Source: an uncultured Collinsella sp. (lineage in GTDB: Bacteria; Actinomycetota; Coriobacteriia; Coriobacteriales; Coriobacteriaceae). From it: DNA of 37,511 nucleotides. Positions 16,523 to 25,396 of the stretch are shown here, in pieces (the first letter of the stretch is position 1; the number at the start of each line of letters is the position of its first letter). The stretch lies in assembly GCA_958453935.1 (NCBI GenBank), contig CAUDZT010000017.1, positions 1 through 37,511 of the forward strand. The letters run 5' to 3'. The notes under the pieces were generated by a model, which worked only from the letters and a program-made list of their open reading frames with translations, was not told the origin of the DNA and made no database searches. The position numbers were made by a program, and so were the translations under genes.

Positions 16523-18712
16523 TTAAATCAATTTGGTCGACTCCAGCTTTTCGATGATCCAGTCGTTGGCTTTGATGACCGGGCGGCGGAAGACGACGCC
16601 CAGTGCCAGCGATGGAATCAGATAGCTCGCCAGAATGCCTAGCTCAATCCAGTACTCCATATGGTAGGCGCCAGCCATGGCGGCATGCATGGCGTTGATG
16701 CCGTGAGTAAACGGCAGGAACGGATAGATCGCCTGGAACACAGGGCCGGTCATCTCGATGGGGAACGTACCGCCCGAACCGCCGACCTGCATGACCAACA
16801 GCACGACAGCGAGCGCCTTGCCGATATCGCCAAACGAAACCGTAAGCGTGTAGACGATATTGGAGAACACGAGACTCGCGACCCAGCCCGCCAGCACAAA
16901 CTGCAGCGGGTTGTCGCACTGAATGCCAAAGAACAGAATGTCGCCCGCGCACACGAGCGTTGCCTGCAGCAGGGCCAAACCGCCAAAGAACAGGTAACGG
17001 CCCAGATAGATCTCGTGCAGGCGTACGGGGATGAGCTCGTTGATGAGCTCGTCGTCGACCGAGACCTTCATCATGGCCGCCAGTACGATCGAGCCGACCC
17101 AGAGCGACAGAATCGTATAGAACGGCGCCATGGCCGAACCGTAGTTGCGGATCGGATAGACCGGCTTGCGGTCGAGCGCAACGGGGCCGGAAAGCGACAC
17201 GGCCAGGCCCTCGGGGTCGTTGCCGATCATCGTCTTGATCGTCGCCAGGTCACCCGACATCAGGGCGCCGTCGAGCTCGTCCTTGAACGCGCTGATCTTG
17301 TCCGACGCCTCGCCCAGCTGATCGGAAGCCTTGTTGACCAGCTTTGCGGCCTTGGAGAGACCCTTTGCCAGCGAACCGGATGCGTCGGTCAGGCCGGCAA
17401 CAGCGCTATCCAGGTCGCCCGAGACGCCGTCGAGCGAATCCAGAACGCCCGAAATAGTTTTCTTGAGCTCCTTGGCCTTGACCGAGAACGTGGAATCGTA
17501 GTCGGACTTAGCGCCCGAGATGCCCGCCTTGGCATCGGCGATGGCCTGGTCGACCTCGGCACGCGTGCTGTTGACCTCTGCCATGCTGTCGGAAAGGGAC
17601 TTTGCGGTTGCCCTCAGGTCGTTGGCATTGTTACGATACTCCGTCGCGATCCTGCCCAGCGATGTAGCCACAGACTTGAGGCTGTCCTGGAGCTTTTCGT
17701 CACTCACCTGATCGGCAAAGCTGCGGAGCTGGTCGGCCGTGTCGTCGATTTCCTTGGCGCGCGATTCGAGTGCCGACGCGGCTTCGTTGAGCTGAGTCAC
17801 CGTAACGTTGACATGCTGGTTTGCGGCGTCGAAAGCCTTCGCGAGCTCGGCGGACACGTTGTCAAACGAGCCCGCACTTCCGTCAATCGCGGCGTTGATG
17901 GCGTCGTTGGCGGCCTTGAGTGCTTCCTTGGAATCACTAATGCCGCTCTCGGCGTGCTCCATCAACTGCTTGGTAGATTCATCGACCTTACCCGTCTGCT
18001 GGAGCATACCGCTCGCCGACGTCAACGAATCGGAGGTCGAGCTCAAAATGCCCGCCAGCGAAGTCGCGTTGGCTTGAACGTCCTGCAGGTCCTCGACCGA
18101 ATCGCCCAGTGTCGAGGACAGGTTGGCGATAAAGCTGCTGACCTGATCGGTGCTCATGTAATCGAGCAGGCTGGACACGGTCTTAAGGCCGATGGTCGTG
18201 ATGGTCTTGGTAAAGGTCTCATTCACCTGGCTCTGGACGGCGCTCGAACCCTTTTCGGTCACGATCTGGGCAATGGCGTTAGCCTTCTGGTTTTCGTAGA
18301 ACTCGATGTCGGCGTGCTTCACGTTGGTCGAGAAAAGCGTCATCATGTCGGCGCTAAACGTCTTGGGGATAACGACGGCGGCATAGTATGTGCCCGACTT
18401 AACGCCCTCAATCGCCTTATCGCGGTCGTTGAGGACAACCCAGTCAAAGTTCTCGTTACCGCGCAGGGTCGCCGTCACGTTTTCGCCCACGTTGATCTCG
18501 ACGGGAATCAGGTCGCTCTCGTAGCCCTCATCGGTGTTGACCACTGCAATCTTAAGGTTGCCGGTATTGCCGTACGGATCCCAGCTGCCGGCGATGTTAA
18601 ACCACGCGTACAGGCACGGCACGATAATGAGGCCCATCACGACGACCATGCCGATCACGGAGCGAGACACGTTTTGGACATCACGCTTAAACAGGTGCAG
18701 GATGTTCTTCAT
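16523..18712 (-). CDS. YhgE/Pip-type membrane protein (first paralogue)
   Basis: A 729-residue protein of the YhgE/phage-infection-protein family, related in topology to ABC-2 permeases and to EsaA of type VII secretion. One N-terminal transmembrane helix (about 18-40) precedes the family signature LYAWFNIAGSWDPYGNT. A large extracytoplasmic region follows, containing helical coiled stretches (about 190-500), then about six helices at the C-terminus. The ATG at 18712 directly follows the stop of the upstream paralogue, and the ribosome site AAAGGAGGTGA lies inside that gene, so translation is coupled. The cellular role is not established for the family; surface export or envelope maintenance is the usual suggestion. 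Confidence 0.87.
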   Translation of the reverse strand: MKNILHLFKRDVQNVSRSVIGMVVVMGLIIVPCLYAWFNIAGSWDPYGNTGNLKIAVVNTDEGYESDLIPVEINVGENVTATLRGNENFDWVVLNDRDKAIEGVKSGTYYAAVVIPKTFSADMMTLFSTNVKHADIEFYENQKANAIAQIVTEKGSSAVQSQVNETFTKTITTIGLKTVSSLLDYMSTDQVSSFIANLSSTLGDSVEDLQDVQANATSLAGILSSTSDSLTSASGMLQQTGKVDESTKQLMEHAESGISDSKEALKAANDAINAAIDGSAGSFDNVSAELAKAFDAANQHVNVTVTQLNEAASALESRAKEIDDTADQLRSFADQVSDEKLQDSLKSVATSLGRIATEYRNNANDLRATAKSLSDSMAEVNSTRAEVDQAIADAKAGISGAKSDYDSTFSVKAKELKKTISGVLDSLDGVSGDLDSAVAGLTDASGSLAKGLSKAAKLVNKASDQLGEASDKISAFKDELDGALMSGDLATIKTMIGNDPEGLAVSLSGPVALDRKPVYPIRNYGSAMAPFYTILSLWVGSIVLAAMMKVSVDDELINELIPVRLHEIYLGRYLFFGGLALLQATLVCAGDILFFGIQCDNPLQFVLAGWVASLVFSNIVYTLTVSFGDIGKALAVVLLVMQVGGSGGTFPIEMTGPVFQAIYPFLPFTHGINAMHAAMAGAYHMEYWIELGILASYLIPSLALGVVFRRPVIKANDWIIEKLESTKLI

Positions 18713-21529
18713 TTATGCCTCACCTCCTTTAGAGTGCTTGCCAAGCAGGGTGGTATCTCCATCATTTGTAGCTGTGCTGTCGCTGCCCTGAGATTTACGA
18801 TGCGCACCAATATGCGGCAGACGGCTCGTGGGCTGTTCGCTGTCCTTGGTGCCCCGCTCGCTGGCGTTGAGACCAAACATGCGACGGGCGGCAGGGATGG
18901 CAGCCGTGTGCTCGCGCATCTCGCGGCGCAAGTCCTCGTCCGAAAGCGCCGAGATGCGCATCTGTGTGTTGAGGCTTGCACGGATGTACTCGATGTTGAT
19001 GAGCCAGCCGCAGATGGCAATGACCGAGATAATCCAGATAACGAGCAGGATGATCTTGCCGTTATTGTCGATATCGAGCACCGTCGAAAGCACAAAGAGC
19101 AGAACCTGCACGCCTACCACGGCGGCAAAACCGCCCTTGATGTAGTACGGGTAGCGATGCTCAAACGCCACGGCATGATCGAGCAGCTCGCGACGGTACG
19201 AATCCGAATCGAGCATGACGCGCATGGCCGTGCGCAGCGAATAGCGCTGGCGCGGTAGGTCGTTGGACTCGCAGATCATGAGGCCCGTCGTGGAAAGCTG
19301 CTTATCAAAGAGCAGATTGAGGTTGAGCAGCAACGGGCGCAGCTGCAGACCGATAAAGAGCGCGATGGCAAGGAACACGCCCAGGATGCACAGGTTGAAC
19401 AGGTAGTTGAACGAATACATGCCACCGACGGTCTCGCGCAGCAGGTTGATGCCATAAGTGAAGGGCAGCAGCGGATGCAGCCATTGGAAGAAGCCGGGCA
19501 TCATCTCGATGGGATACATGCCCGACGAGCCGGGGATCTGCACAATGACGAGGATGACGCCAATGGCTTTACCGATATGCTTAAACGTGGTGGACAGCGC
19601 ATAGATGATGTTGACGTAGGTGAACGAAATAGCGATGCCGCCCAGTACAAAGAGCAGCGGATTGACGCACTGAACGCCAATGACCAGGTCGCCCACCGTA
19701 ACGATAATGGCCTGGAACGCGCCCAGGATCACCAGCAGCAGCCAGCGGCCAAAGTAGCCCTGACGCGCCGTAAAGCTACCGATGCCCTCGCGGTCGACCT
19801 CGAGTTTATAGATAGCGATGAGCACATAGCCGCCCACCCACAGCGCCAGATTGGTGTAGAAGGGCGCGATGCCCGAGCCAAAGCTCTTGACCGGATAGAT
19901 TGACTTGGACGTCAGCTCAACCGGAGATGCCATGAAATCTGCCACGTCATTGACGTCGACGTCCATGAGGTCGGCTAACTCGCCCATAGACTCAGAGGTC
20001 TGCAGCGCCGCAATGTCATTGGCGGCGGTCGCGAGCTTGTCCTGAACCTTGGCAAGGGAGGCGTCGGTTTGGGATAGCGTGGTCTTTGCCTGCTTGAGCG
20101 TGGCGTCGAGCTGCGCTAGCGTGCCGCGCGCGCTCGCTATCGTGGGGGTCATGCCCGACACAATGCCGGTCAAATCGCCCGAAACGGCGGCAAAGGAGTC
20201 AAGCGCGCTCGAAGCCTTCGGCAGCGCGTTTTGACCCAGATCTGCCTGGGCCTGACCGAGGTTAGCCGTACCGGTCTGAATTGCCGCGTTGAGTGCGTTG
20301 CTCGCGTTCGAGATTGCCGTAGCGTCGTTTGCCATGGCGCTCGACTGTGCAGAAAGGCCATCCTTGATGCTCTGCAGCTTCTGGTTTTGCTCGCGAAGCG
20401 AATCGATGGTCGATACAATGCGCGCGTCAATTTCCTCGGAACCTGTCGACGTGTCATTAACGAGAATCTCCAAGTGCCCGATAACGGCCTTATTGTGATC
20501 GATCGTCGCCTGGAGAGACTCGAGCGAGTTGTCGATGCGGGTGGTCGTAGATGTGACCGTACCCGTTAGCTTGCCAATCGCAGCGTTCGCGGAGGCTGAC
20601 GTCTTGGTGAGTGCAAGGCTACCTTCCGAGAGTGCCTTGGAGAGCGAGGTGATAGAGTTGCCCGCCGTGGCGCGAGCCTCGCCCAGCAGGTCGTTGCCCT
20701 GGGAGATCGCCTGCGTTAGAGAGGGCGCCTGCCCCTGCAGGCCCGCCAGCGCAGCATCGGCCGAAGCAATCGAGCTGCTCGTCTTGTCGATGGCGGTGTT
20801 CATGTCGCCGATGGAATCGCGTACTTCGCCCAGGGTATCAGACGCCTCGGACACCGAGCCCGCCAGCGAATCCCGGGTCTGGGTCGCCTTGTCTTTAAGG
20901 TCGATGCCAGCATCTTTGGCAATGCCCGCGACGGTCTCGCCCACCGTGGAGACAAACTCCGAGTTGATCTGCTCCTCGATGGTATTGGCACCAGTGTCGG
21001 TGACCTTGGGCGCAATAGCGCTCTTCTTCTCGTTGACGTAATAGGTGAGCTTCGGCTGATGGTAATTGCCATCGAGCATCGAAACAAGATTGTCGGAGAA
21101 GTTCTTGGGGATTACGATGGCCGCATAGTACTCACCACTCTCGACGCCCTCTTTGGCATCGGCGGCCGAATCGACGAAGGTCCAGCCCAGCTGATCGTTC
21201 TCCTTGAGCTGATCGACGACCTGGTCGCCCGCGTTGAGCTCGCCCACCAAGTCATTCTGAGTGCCCTGATCGTTGTTGGCGATGGCAATCTTGATACCTT
21301 GGGTGTTTCCGTACGGATCCCAGTTTGCCACGATGTTGTACCAGGCATACAGCGAGGGGATAACGCACACGCCCAGGGTAACCACCAAGGCGACGGGGTT
21401 CACAAGCAGTCGCTTAATGTCGCGCTTGAATATCGCAAAGGAGACCTTTGCGTTGGATAGTTTGCTGCCGAGACTCACGCTTGGACCATCCATCCTGTCG
21501 TTGAATCGAATCGTACTATCGACAACCAT
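18713..21529 (-). CDS. YhgE/Pip-type membrane protein (second, larger paralogue)
   Basis: About 938 residues with the same plan as its downstream neighbour: N-terminal helix followed by LYAWYNIVANWDPYGNT, a long extracytoplasmic helical region, and a C-terminal membrane block. It differs by a C-terminal extension of about 200 residues with two more membrane helices and a polar, Ser/Thr-rich cytoplasmic tail. The start is uncertain: ATG at 21529 and ATG at 21493 both lack a good ribosome site, and a TTG at 21562 is less likely. The pair is one operon; two unequal paralogues suggest a heteromeric complex (inference). Confidence 0.85.
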   Translation of the reverse strand: MVVDSTIRFNDRMDGPSVSLGSKLSNAKVSFAIFKRDIKRLLVNPVALVVTLGVCVIPSLYAWYNIVANWDPYGNTQGIKIAIANNDQGTQNDLVGELNAGDQVVDQLKENDQLGWTFVDSAADAKEGVESGEYYAAIVIPKNFSDNLVSMLDGNYHQPKLTYYVNEKKSAIAPKVTDTGANTIEEQINSEFVSTVGETVAGIAKDAGIDLKDKATQTRDSLAGSVSEASDTLGEVRDSIGDMNTAIDKTSSSIASADAALAGLQGQAPSLTQAISQGNDLLGEARATAGNSITSLSKALSEGSLALTKTSASANAAIGKLTGTVTSTTTRIDNSLESLQATIDHNKAVIGHLEILVNDTSTGSEEIDARIVSTIDSLREQNQKLQSIKDGLSAQSSAMANDATAISNASNALNAAIQTGTANLGQAQADLGQNALPKASSALDSFAAVSGDLTGIVSGMTPTIASARGTLAQLDATLKQAKTTLSQTDASLAKVQDKLATAANDIAALQTSESMGELADLMDVDVNDVADFMASPVELTSKSIYPVKSFGSGIAPFYTNLALWVGGYVLIAIYKLEVDREGIGSFTARQGYFGRWLLLVILGAFQAIIVTVGDLVIGVQCVNPLLFVLGGIAISFTYVNIIYALSTTFKHIGKAIGVILVIVQIPGSSGMYPIEMMPGFFQWLHPLLPFTYGINLLRETVGGMYSFNYLFNLCILGVFLAIALFIGLQLRPLLLNLNLLFDKQLSTTGLMICESNDLPRQRYSLRTAMRVMLDSDSYRRELLDHAVAFEHRYPYYIKGGFAAVVGVQVLLFVLSTVLDIDNNGKIILLVIWIISVIAICGWLINIEYIRASLNTQMRISALSDEDLRREMREHTAAIPAARRMFGLNASERGTKDSEQPTSRLPHIGAHRKSQGSDSTATNDGDTTLLGKHSKGGEA

Positions 21530-21585
21530 TGTACGTAGGCGCTTTAGTGCCTCGCGGCACAATGGTGCTGAGTTTTGCGGGTAGC

Positions 21586-21622
21586 AATATACTACGAAGA
21601 TGAGTTAGTGTACAGTTGTACA
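21586..21622 (-). promoter_or_regulatory. yhgE operon promoter with overlapping TGTACA operator
   Basis: On the minus strand TGTACA (21609-21614) lies exactly 17 bp before TATATT (21586-21591), a plausible -35/-10 pair. The -35 hexamer is half of TGTACA-AC-TGTACA (21609-21622), two palindromic hexamers in tandem that together form one 14-bp near-palindrome. A dimeric repressor bound there would block RNA polymerase (inference). Confidence 0.55.
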
Positions 21623-21679
21623 GTATCTTTAATTTCAGCAGGTCACAAAACCACAGCCCGCACAAATTAGCAATCCGAA

Positions 21680-21735
21680 TAGTCATTGGGAACGTTCTTA
21701 AACGACTAGTCAAACAAGAACGTCCCCGATGACTA
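21680..21735. repeat. Inverted repeat with 20-bp imperfect arms
   Basis: Arms 21680-21699 and 21716-21735 pair over 20 bp with two mismatches around GGGAACGTTCTT. It lies upstream of the yhgE promoter. It has no U-tract on either side; its role is unknown. Confidence 0.5.
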
Positions 21736-21778
21736 CTTAGGGCCACGAAAGCGTCGCAGGTTGAGCATAAGTCAGCGA

Positions 21779-21876
21779 AAACGCCCCTGAGCGAGCAAGG
21801 TGACGTGAAAGAGGAGGGAAGCGTACTTTGGTACGCGACCGACGATTGAACGTCAGATTGCCTCTTAGGGGCGTTT
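21779..21876. other. Multi-stem structured element between htpG and yhgE
   Basis: Nested stems: AAACGCCCCT (21779-21788) with 21867-21876; GCAA..TGACGT (21795-21806) with 21850-21861; GCGTAC (21821-21826) with 21831-21836 closing a TTTG loop. The internal loops are large and nearly symmetric (14 and 13 nt). The minus-strand end runs into GTTTT, so it may terminate htpG, but the architecture is more elaborate than a plain terminator. A structured RNA or a REP-like repeat is possible. Confidence 0.5.
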
Positions 21877-21891
21877 GCAGCGTCGACCGGT

Positions 21892-21943
21892 CCGTCGTTC
21901 GTTAGAACGACGGAACCAATAGGTTCGTTAGAACGGCGGACCC
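21892..21943. repeat. Two imperfect 21-bp direct repeats with hairpins
   Basis: Units at 21897-21917 and 21923-21943 share GTTCGTTAGAACG and differ at two positions. The first is the core of a perfect 9-bp hairpin (21892-21900 with 21905-21913). They lie just after the htpG stop. Confidence 0.6.
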
Positions 21944-21961
21944 AAAGGCGTAACTACTTAA

Positions 21962-23986
21962 CTACATCAAGTTGCAAACAGCCGCCGCGAAGGCAACGGG
22001 GTCCTCGGGGAGGATACCCTCGACCAGCAGGGCCTGATCGTAGAGCAGGCCGGAGTACTGCTTGATCTTGTCGGCGTCACCTGCCTTCTGGGCAGCGACA
22101 AGCTTGTCAAAGACCGGGTGCTTGGCGTTGAGCTCGAGCACGCGCTGGCTCTTGGGCATGCCGTCGGGCGCGCCCTCGGGCCCCTTCTGGAGCACCTTCT
22201 CCATCTCGAGCGAAAGCGGACCCTCGGTGGTGATGCAAGCGGGGGCATCGGTCAGGCGCGCGGAGACGGCAACTTTCTCGACCTTGTCACCGAGCGCCTC
22301 CTTCATAGCGCTAAAGAGGTCCTCGTTTTCCTTGGTGGCGTCCTCGGCCTCCTTCTTCTCGTCCTCGGTCGCCAGATCAAGATCGCCAGTCGCAACGTTC
22401 TTGAGCTCCAGGTGACGATCCTCGACCTCGGGCTCGGCACCGTCGGCAACGGCCTTTTCGGCAGCCTCGCGGGCGGCGTCGTCCTCGTAGATCTTGGGCA
22501 TATCGGCGGCCACGTACTCACGCATAGCCTGGAACGTGAACTCATCCACATCCTGCGTCAGCAACAGCACGTCATAGCCGCGCTCGAGCACGCCCTTTAC
22601 CACGGGCATCTTGGCCAAGCGCTCACGCGAGTCGCCGGCGGCGTAGTAGATGGCCTTCTGATCCTCGGGCATGCCCTTGGCATACTCGGCCAGGGTAATC
22701 ATCTTCTGCTCCTTGGCAGACCAGAACAGTAGCAGGTCGGCGAGCTCATCGGCCTTCATGCCATAGCTCGAGTAGATGCCGTACTTAAGGCCGCGGCCAA
22801 AGTTCTCAAAGAACTTCTCGTAGGCCTCGCGGTCGTTGTCGCGCATGTCCTCAAGGTCGGCGGTAATCTTCTTTTCCACACGCTTGGCGATAGCCTTGAG
22901 CTGACGGTTCTGCTGCAGCGTCTCGCGCGAGATGTTGAGCGACACGTCGGCGGAATCCACGACGCCACGGACAAAGTTGTAGTAGTCGGGCAGCAGGTCG
23001 TCGCACTTCTCCATAATCAGCACGTTGGAGCTGTAGAGCGCCAGGCCCTTCTCGTAGTCCTTGCTGTACAGATCGAACGGGGCGCGGCCCGGCACAAACA
23101 GCAGGGCGTCGTACTCGAGCGTGCCCTCAGCATGGAAGCTGATGGTGCGTGCAGGATCGTCAAAGTCGTGGAACGTTGACTTGTAGAACTCGTCGTAGTC
23201 CTTCTGCTCGACATCGGAGCTGCGCTTTTTCCAGATCGGCGTCATTGAGTTGACGGTCTCGAGCTCCTGGTAGTCCTCGTACTCGGGCGTGTAGTCATCG
23301 CCAGCATCCTCGGGCTTGGGCTTCTGGCGGCTCTTGGACACCATCATCTGAATCGGGTAGCGCACATAGTTGCTGTACTGCTGAATCAGGCTCTTGAGGC
23401 CCCACTCGGTCAGGAAGCGATCGTAGGTCTCGGCCTCGCCGTCGGCGTCGAGCTTCTCGTTCTCGCGCAGCGTCAGGATGACATCGGTACCGTGCTCAGC
23501 ACGCTCGCCATCCTCGATGGTGTAGCCCTCAAGACCGTCGGACTCCCAAACGTGGGCGATATCCTCGCCATAAGCGCGGCTGACGACCTTCACGTGGCTG
23601 GCGACCATAAAGGCGGAGTAGAAACCCACGCCAAACTGACCGATGATGTCGACATCGGAACCCTGCTGCTCGGCGTTCTCAGTCTTAAACTCCTCGGAGC
23701 CGGAATGGGCGATGGTGCCCAGATTGCGCTCAAGCTCCTCGGCGGTCATGCCGATACCGTTATCCGAAATGGTGATGGTACGGGCATCTTTATCAAAGGA
23801 AACACGAATAGCCAGGTCGCCCTGGTCGAGCTTGACGCTCGGGTCCTGCAGGCTCTTAAAGTTGAGCTTGTCGACGGCGTCGCTCGCGTTGGAGATAAGC
23901 TCGCGCAGGAAGATTTCCTTATTGGTGTAGATGGAGTTGATCATGAGGTCGAGCAGTTTTTTGCTCTCGGTCTTAAATTGACGCAT
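21962..23986 (-). CDS. htpG: Molecular chaperone HtpG (bacterial Hsp90)
   Basis: An ATP-dependent dimeric cytosolic chaperone. The 674-residue protein has the GHKL ATP site: ELISNASDAVDKL (Glu and Asn), DNGIGM, and GQFGVGFYSAF. The middle domain contains the catalytic-loop segment LNISRETLQQNRQL, followed by the C-terminal dimerisation domain. Residues about 500-560 form an acidic Glu/Asp/Ala-rich linker longer than in E. coli HtpG. The ATG at 23986 follows AAAGGAC. It has its own upstream promoter region; no CIRCE or HAIR element was recognised there. Confidence 0.96.
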   Translation of the reverse strand: MRQFKTESKKLLDLMINSIYTNKEIFLRELISNASDAVDKLNFKSLQDPSVKLDQGDLAIRVSFDKDARTITISDNGIGMTAEELERNLGTIAHSGSEEFKTENAEQQGSDVDIIGQFGVGFYSAFMVASHVKVVSRAYGEDIAHVWESDGLEGYTIEDGERAEHGTDVILTLRENEKLDADGEAETYDRFLTEWGLKSLIQQYSNYVRYPIQMMVSKSRQKPKPEDAGDDYTPEYEDYQELETVNSMTPIWKKRSSDVEQKDYDEFYKSTFHDFDDPARTISFHAEGTLEYDALLFVPGRAPFDLYSKDYEKGLALYSSNVLIMEKCDDLLPDYYNFVRGVVDSADVSLNISRETLQQNRQLKAIAKRVEKKITADLEDMRDNDREAYEKFFENFGRGLKYGIYSSYGMKADELADLLLFWSAKEQKMITLAEYAKGMPEDQKAIYYAAGDSRERLAKMPVVKGVLERGYDVLLLTQDVDEFTFQAMREYVAADMPKIYEDDAAREAAEKAVADGAEPEVEDRHLELKNVATGDLDLATEDEKKEAEDATKENEDLFSAMKEALGDKVEKVAVSARLTDAPACITTEGPLSLEMEKVLQKGPEGAPDGMPKSQRVLELNAKHPVFDKLVAAQKAGDADKIKQYSGLLYDQALLVEGILPEDPVAFAAAVCNLM

Positions 23987-24072
23987 GTGCAGTCCTTTCG
24001 CGCTACCCCCGTCCGCAAAAACGGCCCGGTTGCCCGAGCCGCATCGCAGACCTGCTATGTTCAGACTTAGAT

Positions 24073-24101
24073 TTTATAACCCATTAGCGCGCATATATAC
24101 A
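24073..24101 (-). promoter_or_regulatory. Candidate htpG promoter
   Basis: On the minus strand TATAAA (24073-24078) lies 17 bp after TGTATA (24096-24101), in an AT-rich island within otherwise GC-rich DNA, giving a leader of about 80 nt. The -35 match is weak. Confidence 0.35.
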
Positions 24102-24188
24102 TACGGAATCGAAAAACTGTATGTCCAAACGCTCTGATGCGCCAATTGCCAAGGAGTGTCCCCGACTGCCGGCAGGAAAGGAACGTCC

Positions 24189-24689
24189 CTATCTGCCATC
24201 TACGCGCTTGGCCATCCAAGCATGGGGCTGGCCCTCGTCTTCGTAGTCCACCGGGGCAATCTGCGTGTAACCCGCCTTGGCATAGAGCGGCAGCACGTAT
24301 TCCTGCGCATGCAGCTTAATGAGCTTGGCGCCGGCATCACGCGCGCACGTATCACTGGCCTCGACAATCTTGCTCGCCAAACCGCGACGGCGCATGCTCG
24401 GCAGCACGGCCACGCGCCCCATAATGTAGGTCTCCCCCGCCGCGACGCCTTCGTCCAAGTCGCACGCCGGCGACACCGGAGCCTCTGCGTCAGCTGCGCG
24501 CTCGAGTTCTTCGGGAAACACGCGCGAGCAACCGGCAAGCTCACCGTCTACATAGAGCGTCACATGAATGCAGTTCGGATCCTCGTCGATAGCGTCAAAC
24601 TCATTCTCGTAGCCCTGCTCGTCCATAAAAACGACGCGGCGCACCAACGCCGCGTCATCAAAGCATCCCGTCTTAAGTTGGATATCCAT
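24189..24689 (-). CDS. GNAT-family N-acetyltransferase, ElaA-like
   Basis: A 166-residue acyl-CoA-dependent transferase. The acetyl-CoA binding motif A is VAVLPSMRRRGLASKIVE (the R/Q-x-x-G-x-G/A pattern), with the preceding strand TYIMGR and a final AGYTQIAPVDYEDEGQPHAW segment. The N-terminal VRRVVFMDEQGYENEFDAID resembles ElaA/YitI-type members that have a basic-acidic start. The substrate is unknown. The ATG at 24689 follows GAAAGG; an in-frame TTG at 24707 is less likely. It is 39 bp downstream of the CpsB-like gene and may be read from the same transcript. Confidence 0.83.
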   Translation of the reverse strand: MDIQLKTGCFDDAALVRRVVFMDEQGYENEFDAIDEDPNCIHVTLYVDGELAGCSRVFPEELERAADAEAPVSPACDLDEGVAAGETYIMGRVAVLPSMRRRGLASKIVEASDTCARDAGAKLIKLHAQEYVLPLYAKAGYTQIAPVDYEDEGQPHAWMAKRVDGR

Positions 24690-24728
24690 GGCTGCCCTTT
24701 CATTCAATGCGAACGTTAGGGACAGATT

Positions 24729-25379
24729 TTAGCGAAAATGAGCTCCGCGCACGCTAAACTTCGCGCGAGCCTTCGCCAGGCAATCGTAATGACCCACGTT
24801 ATGGGCATCGCTCGCGATGAAGCTGTACAGGTTCTGATCGAACAGGCGCTGTGCCGGCTTTTTCTCGCGACCAAAGCGACCGCCGGCAATAAAGTCCGCC
24901 GAAGCCTGCAGCTTGCAGCCCATATCGACCAGGCGCTCCGCCACGCTTACATCCTTTTGAACCGCACGATAGCGCTCAGGATGAGCGATGATCACCTGGT
25001 AGCCACGGCACTGCAAATCGTAAATCGTGTTCTCGTACTCTCTAAACGCATACGCATCGGCATGCGTCGAAAGCTCGAGCAGAAACTCGTTGGTCCCATC
25101 GAAATGCAAGTGCTCCGCGGCATCGATACCAAGCTCAACGAGCTTTCGATGGTTGACCTCGAAGCCCATCTGGAGCGGAAAACCGTCAGCGTTATCGCGC
25201 AGCAGCTCAAAGGCATCCCACATCTTGTCGTAATCAAAATAGGGATCACGGCAGTGAGGAGTGCAAACGATTCTGGTTACACCGGCCCGCTTGGCAGCCT
25301 CGAGCATCGCCAAGCTCTCTTCGAGATCGGCGGCGCCGTCGTCTACACCCGGCAAGATATGGCAATGAATGTCACGCAT
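24729..25379 (-). CDS. CpsB/CapC-type PHP-domain tyrosine phosphatase
   Basis: A metal-dependent phosphatase that removes phosphate from the tyrosine-rich tail of its partner CpsD-type kinase. The 216-residue protein has the PHP metal ligands in order: DIHCHILPGVDDGA (His5, His7), TPHCRDPYF, HPERY, and the final SDAHN. The length fits the Gram-positive CpsB/YwqE family. The ATG at 25379 has an AAGG site 7 nt upstream. It is the third gene of a tight wzz-cpsD-cpsB operon. Confidence 0.9.
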   Translation of the reverse strand: MRDIHCHILPGVDDGAADLEESLAMLEAAKRAGVTRIVCTPHCRDPYFDYDKMWDAFELLRDNADGFPLQMGFEVNHRKLVELGIDAAEHLHFDGTNEFLLELSTHADAYAFREYENTIYDLQCRGYQVIIAHPERYRAVQKDVSVAERLVDMGCKLQASADFIAGGRFGREKKPAQRLFDQNLYSFIASDAHNVGHYDCLAKARAKFSVRGAHFR

Positions 25380-25396
25380 AGGTCAGCCTTAATCAA

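Noticed and set aside
16661..19258. 865-codon open frame antisense to the yhgE genes
   Set aside because: Arg/His/Gly/Leu-rich with no family features; it spans the junction of two real genes on the other strand.
23987..24188. CIRCE operator upstream of htpG
   Set aside because: No TTAGCACTC-N9-GAGTGCTAA-like inverted repeat could be found.
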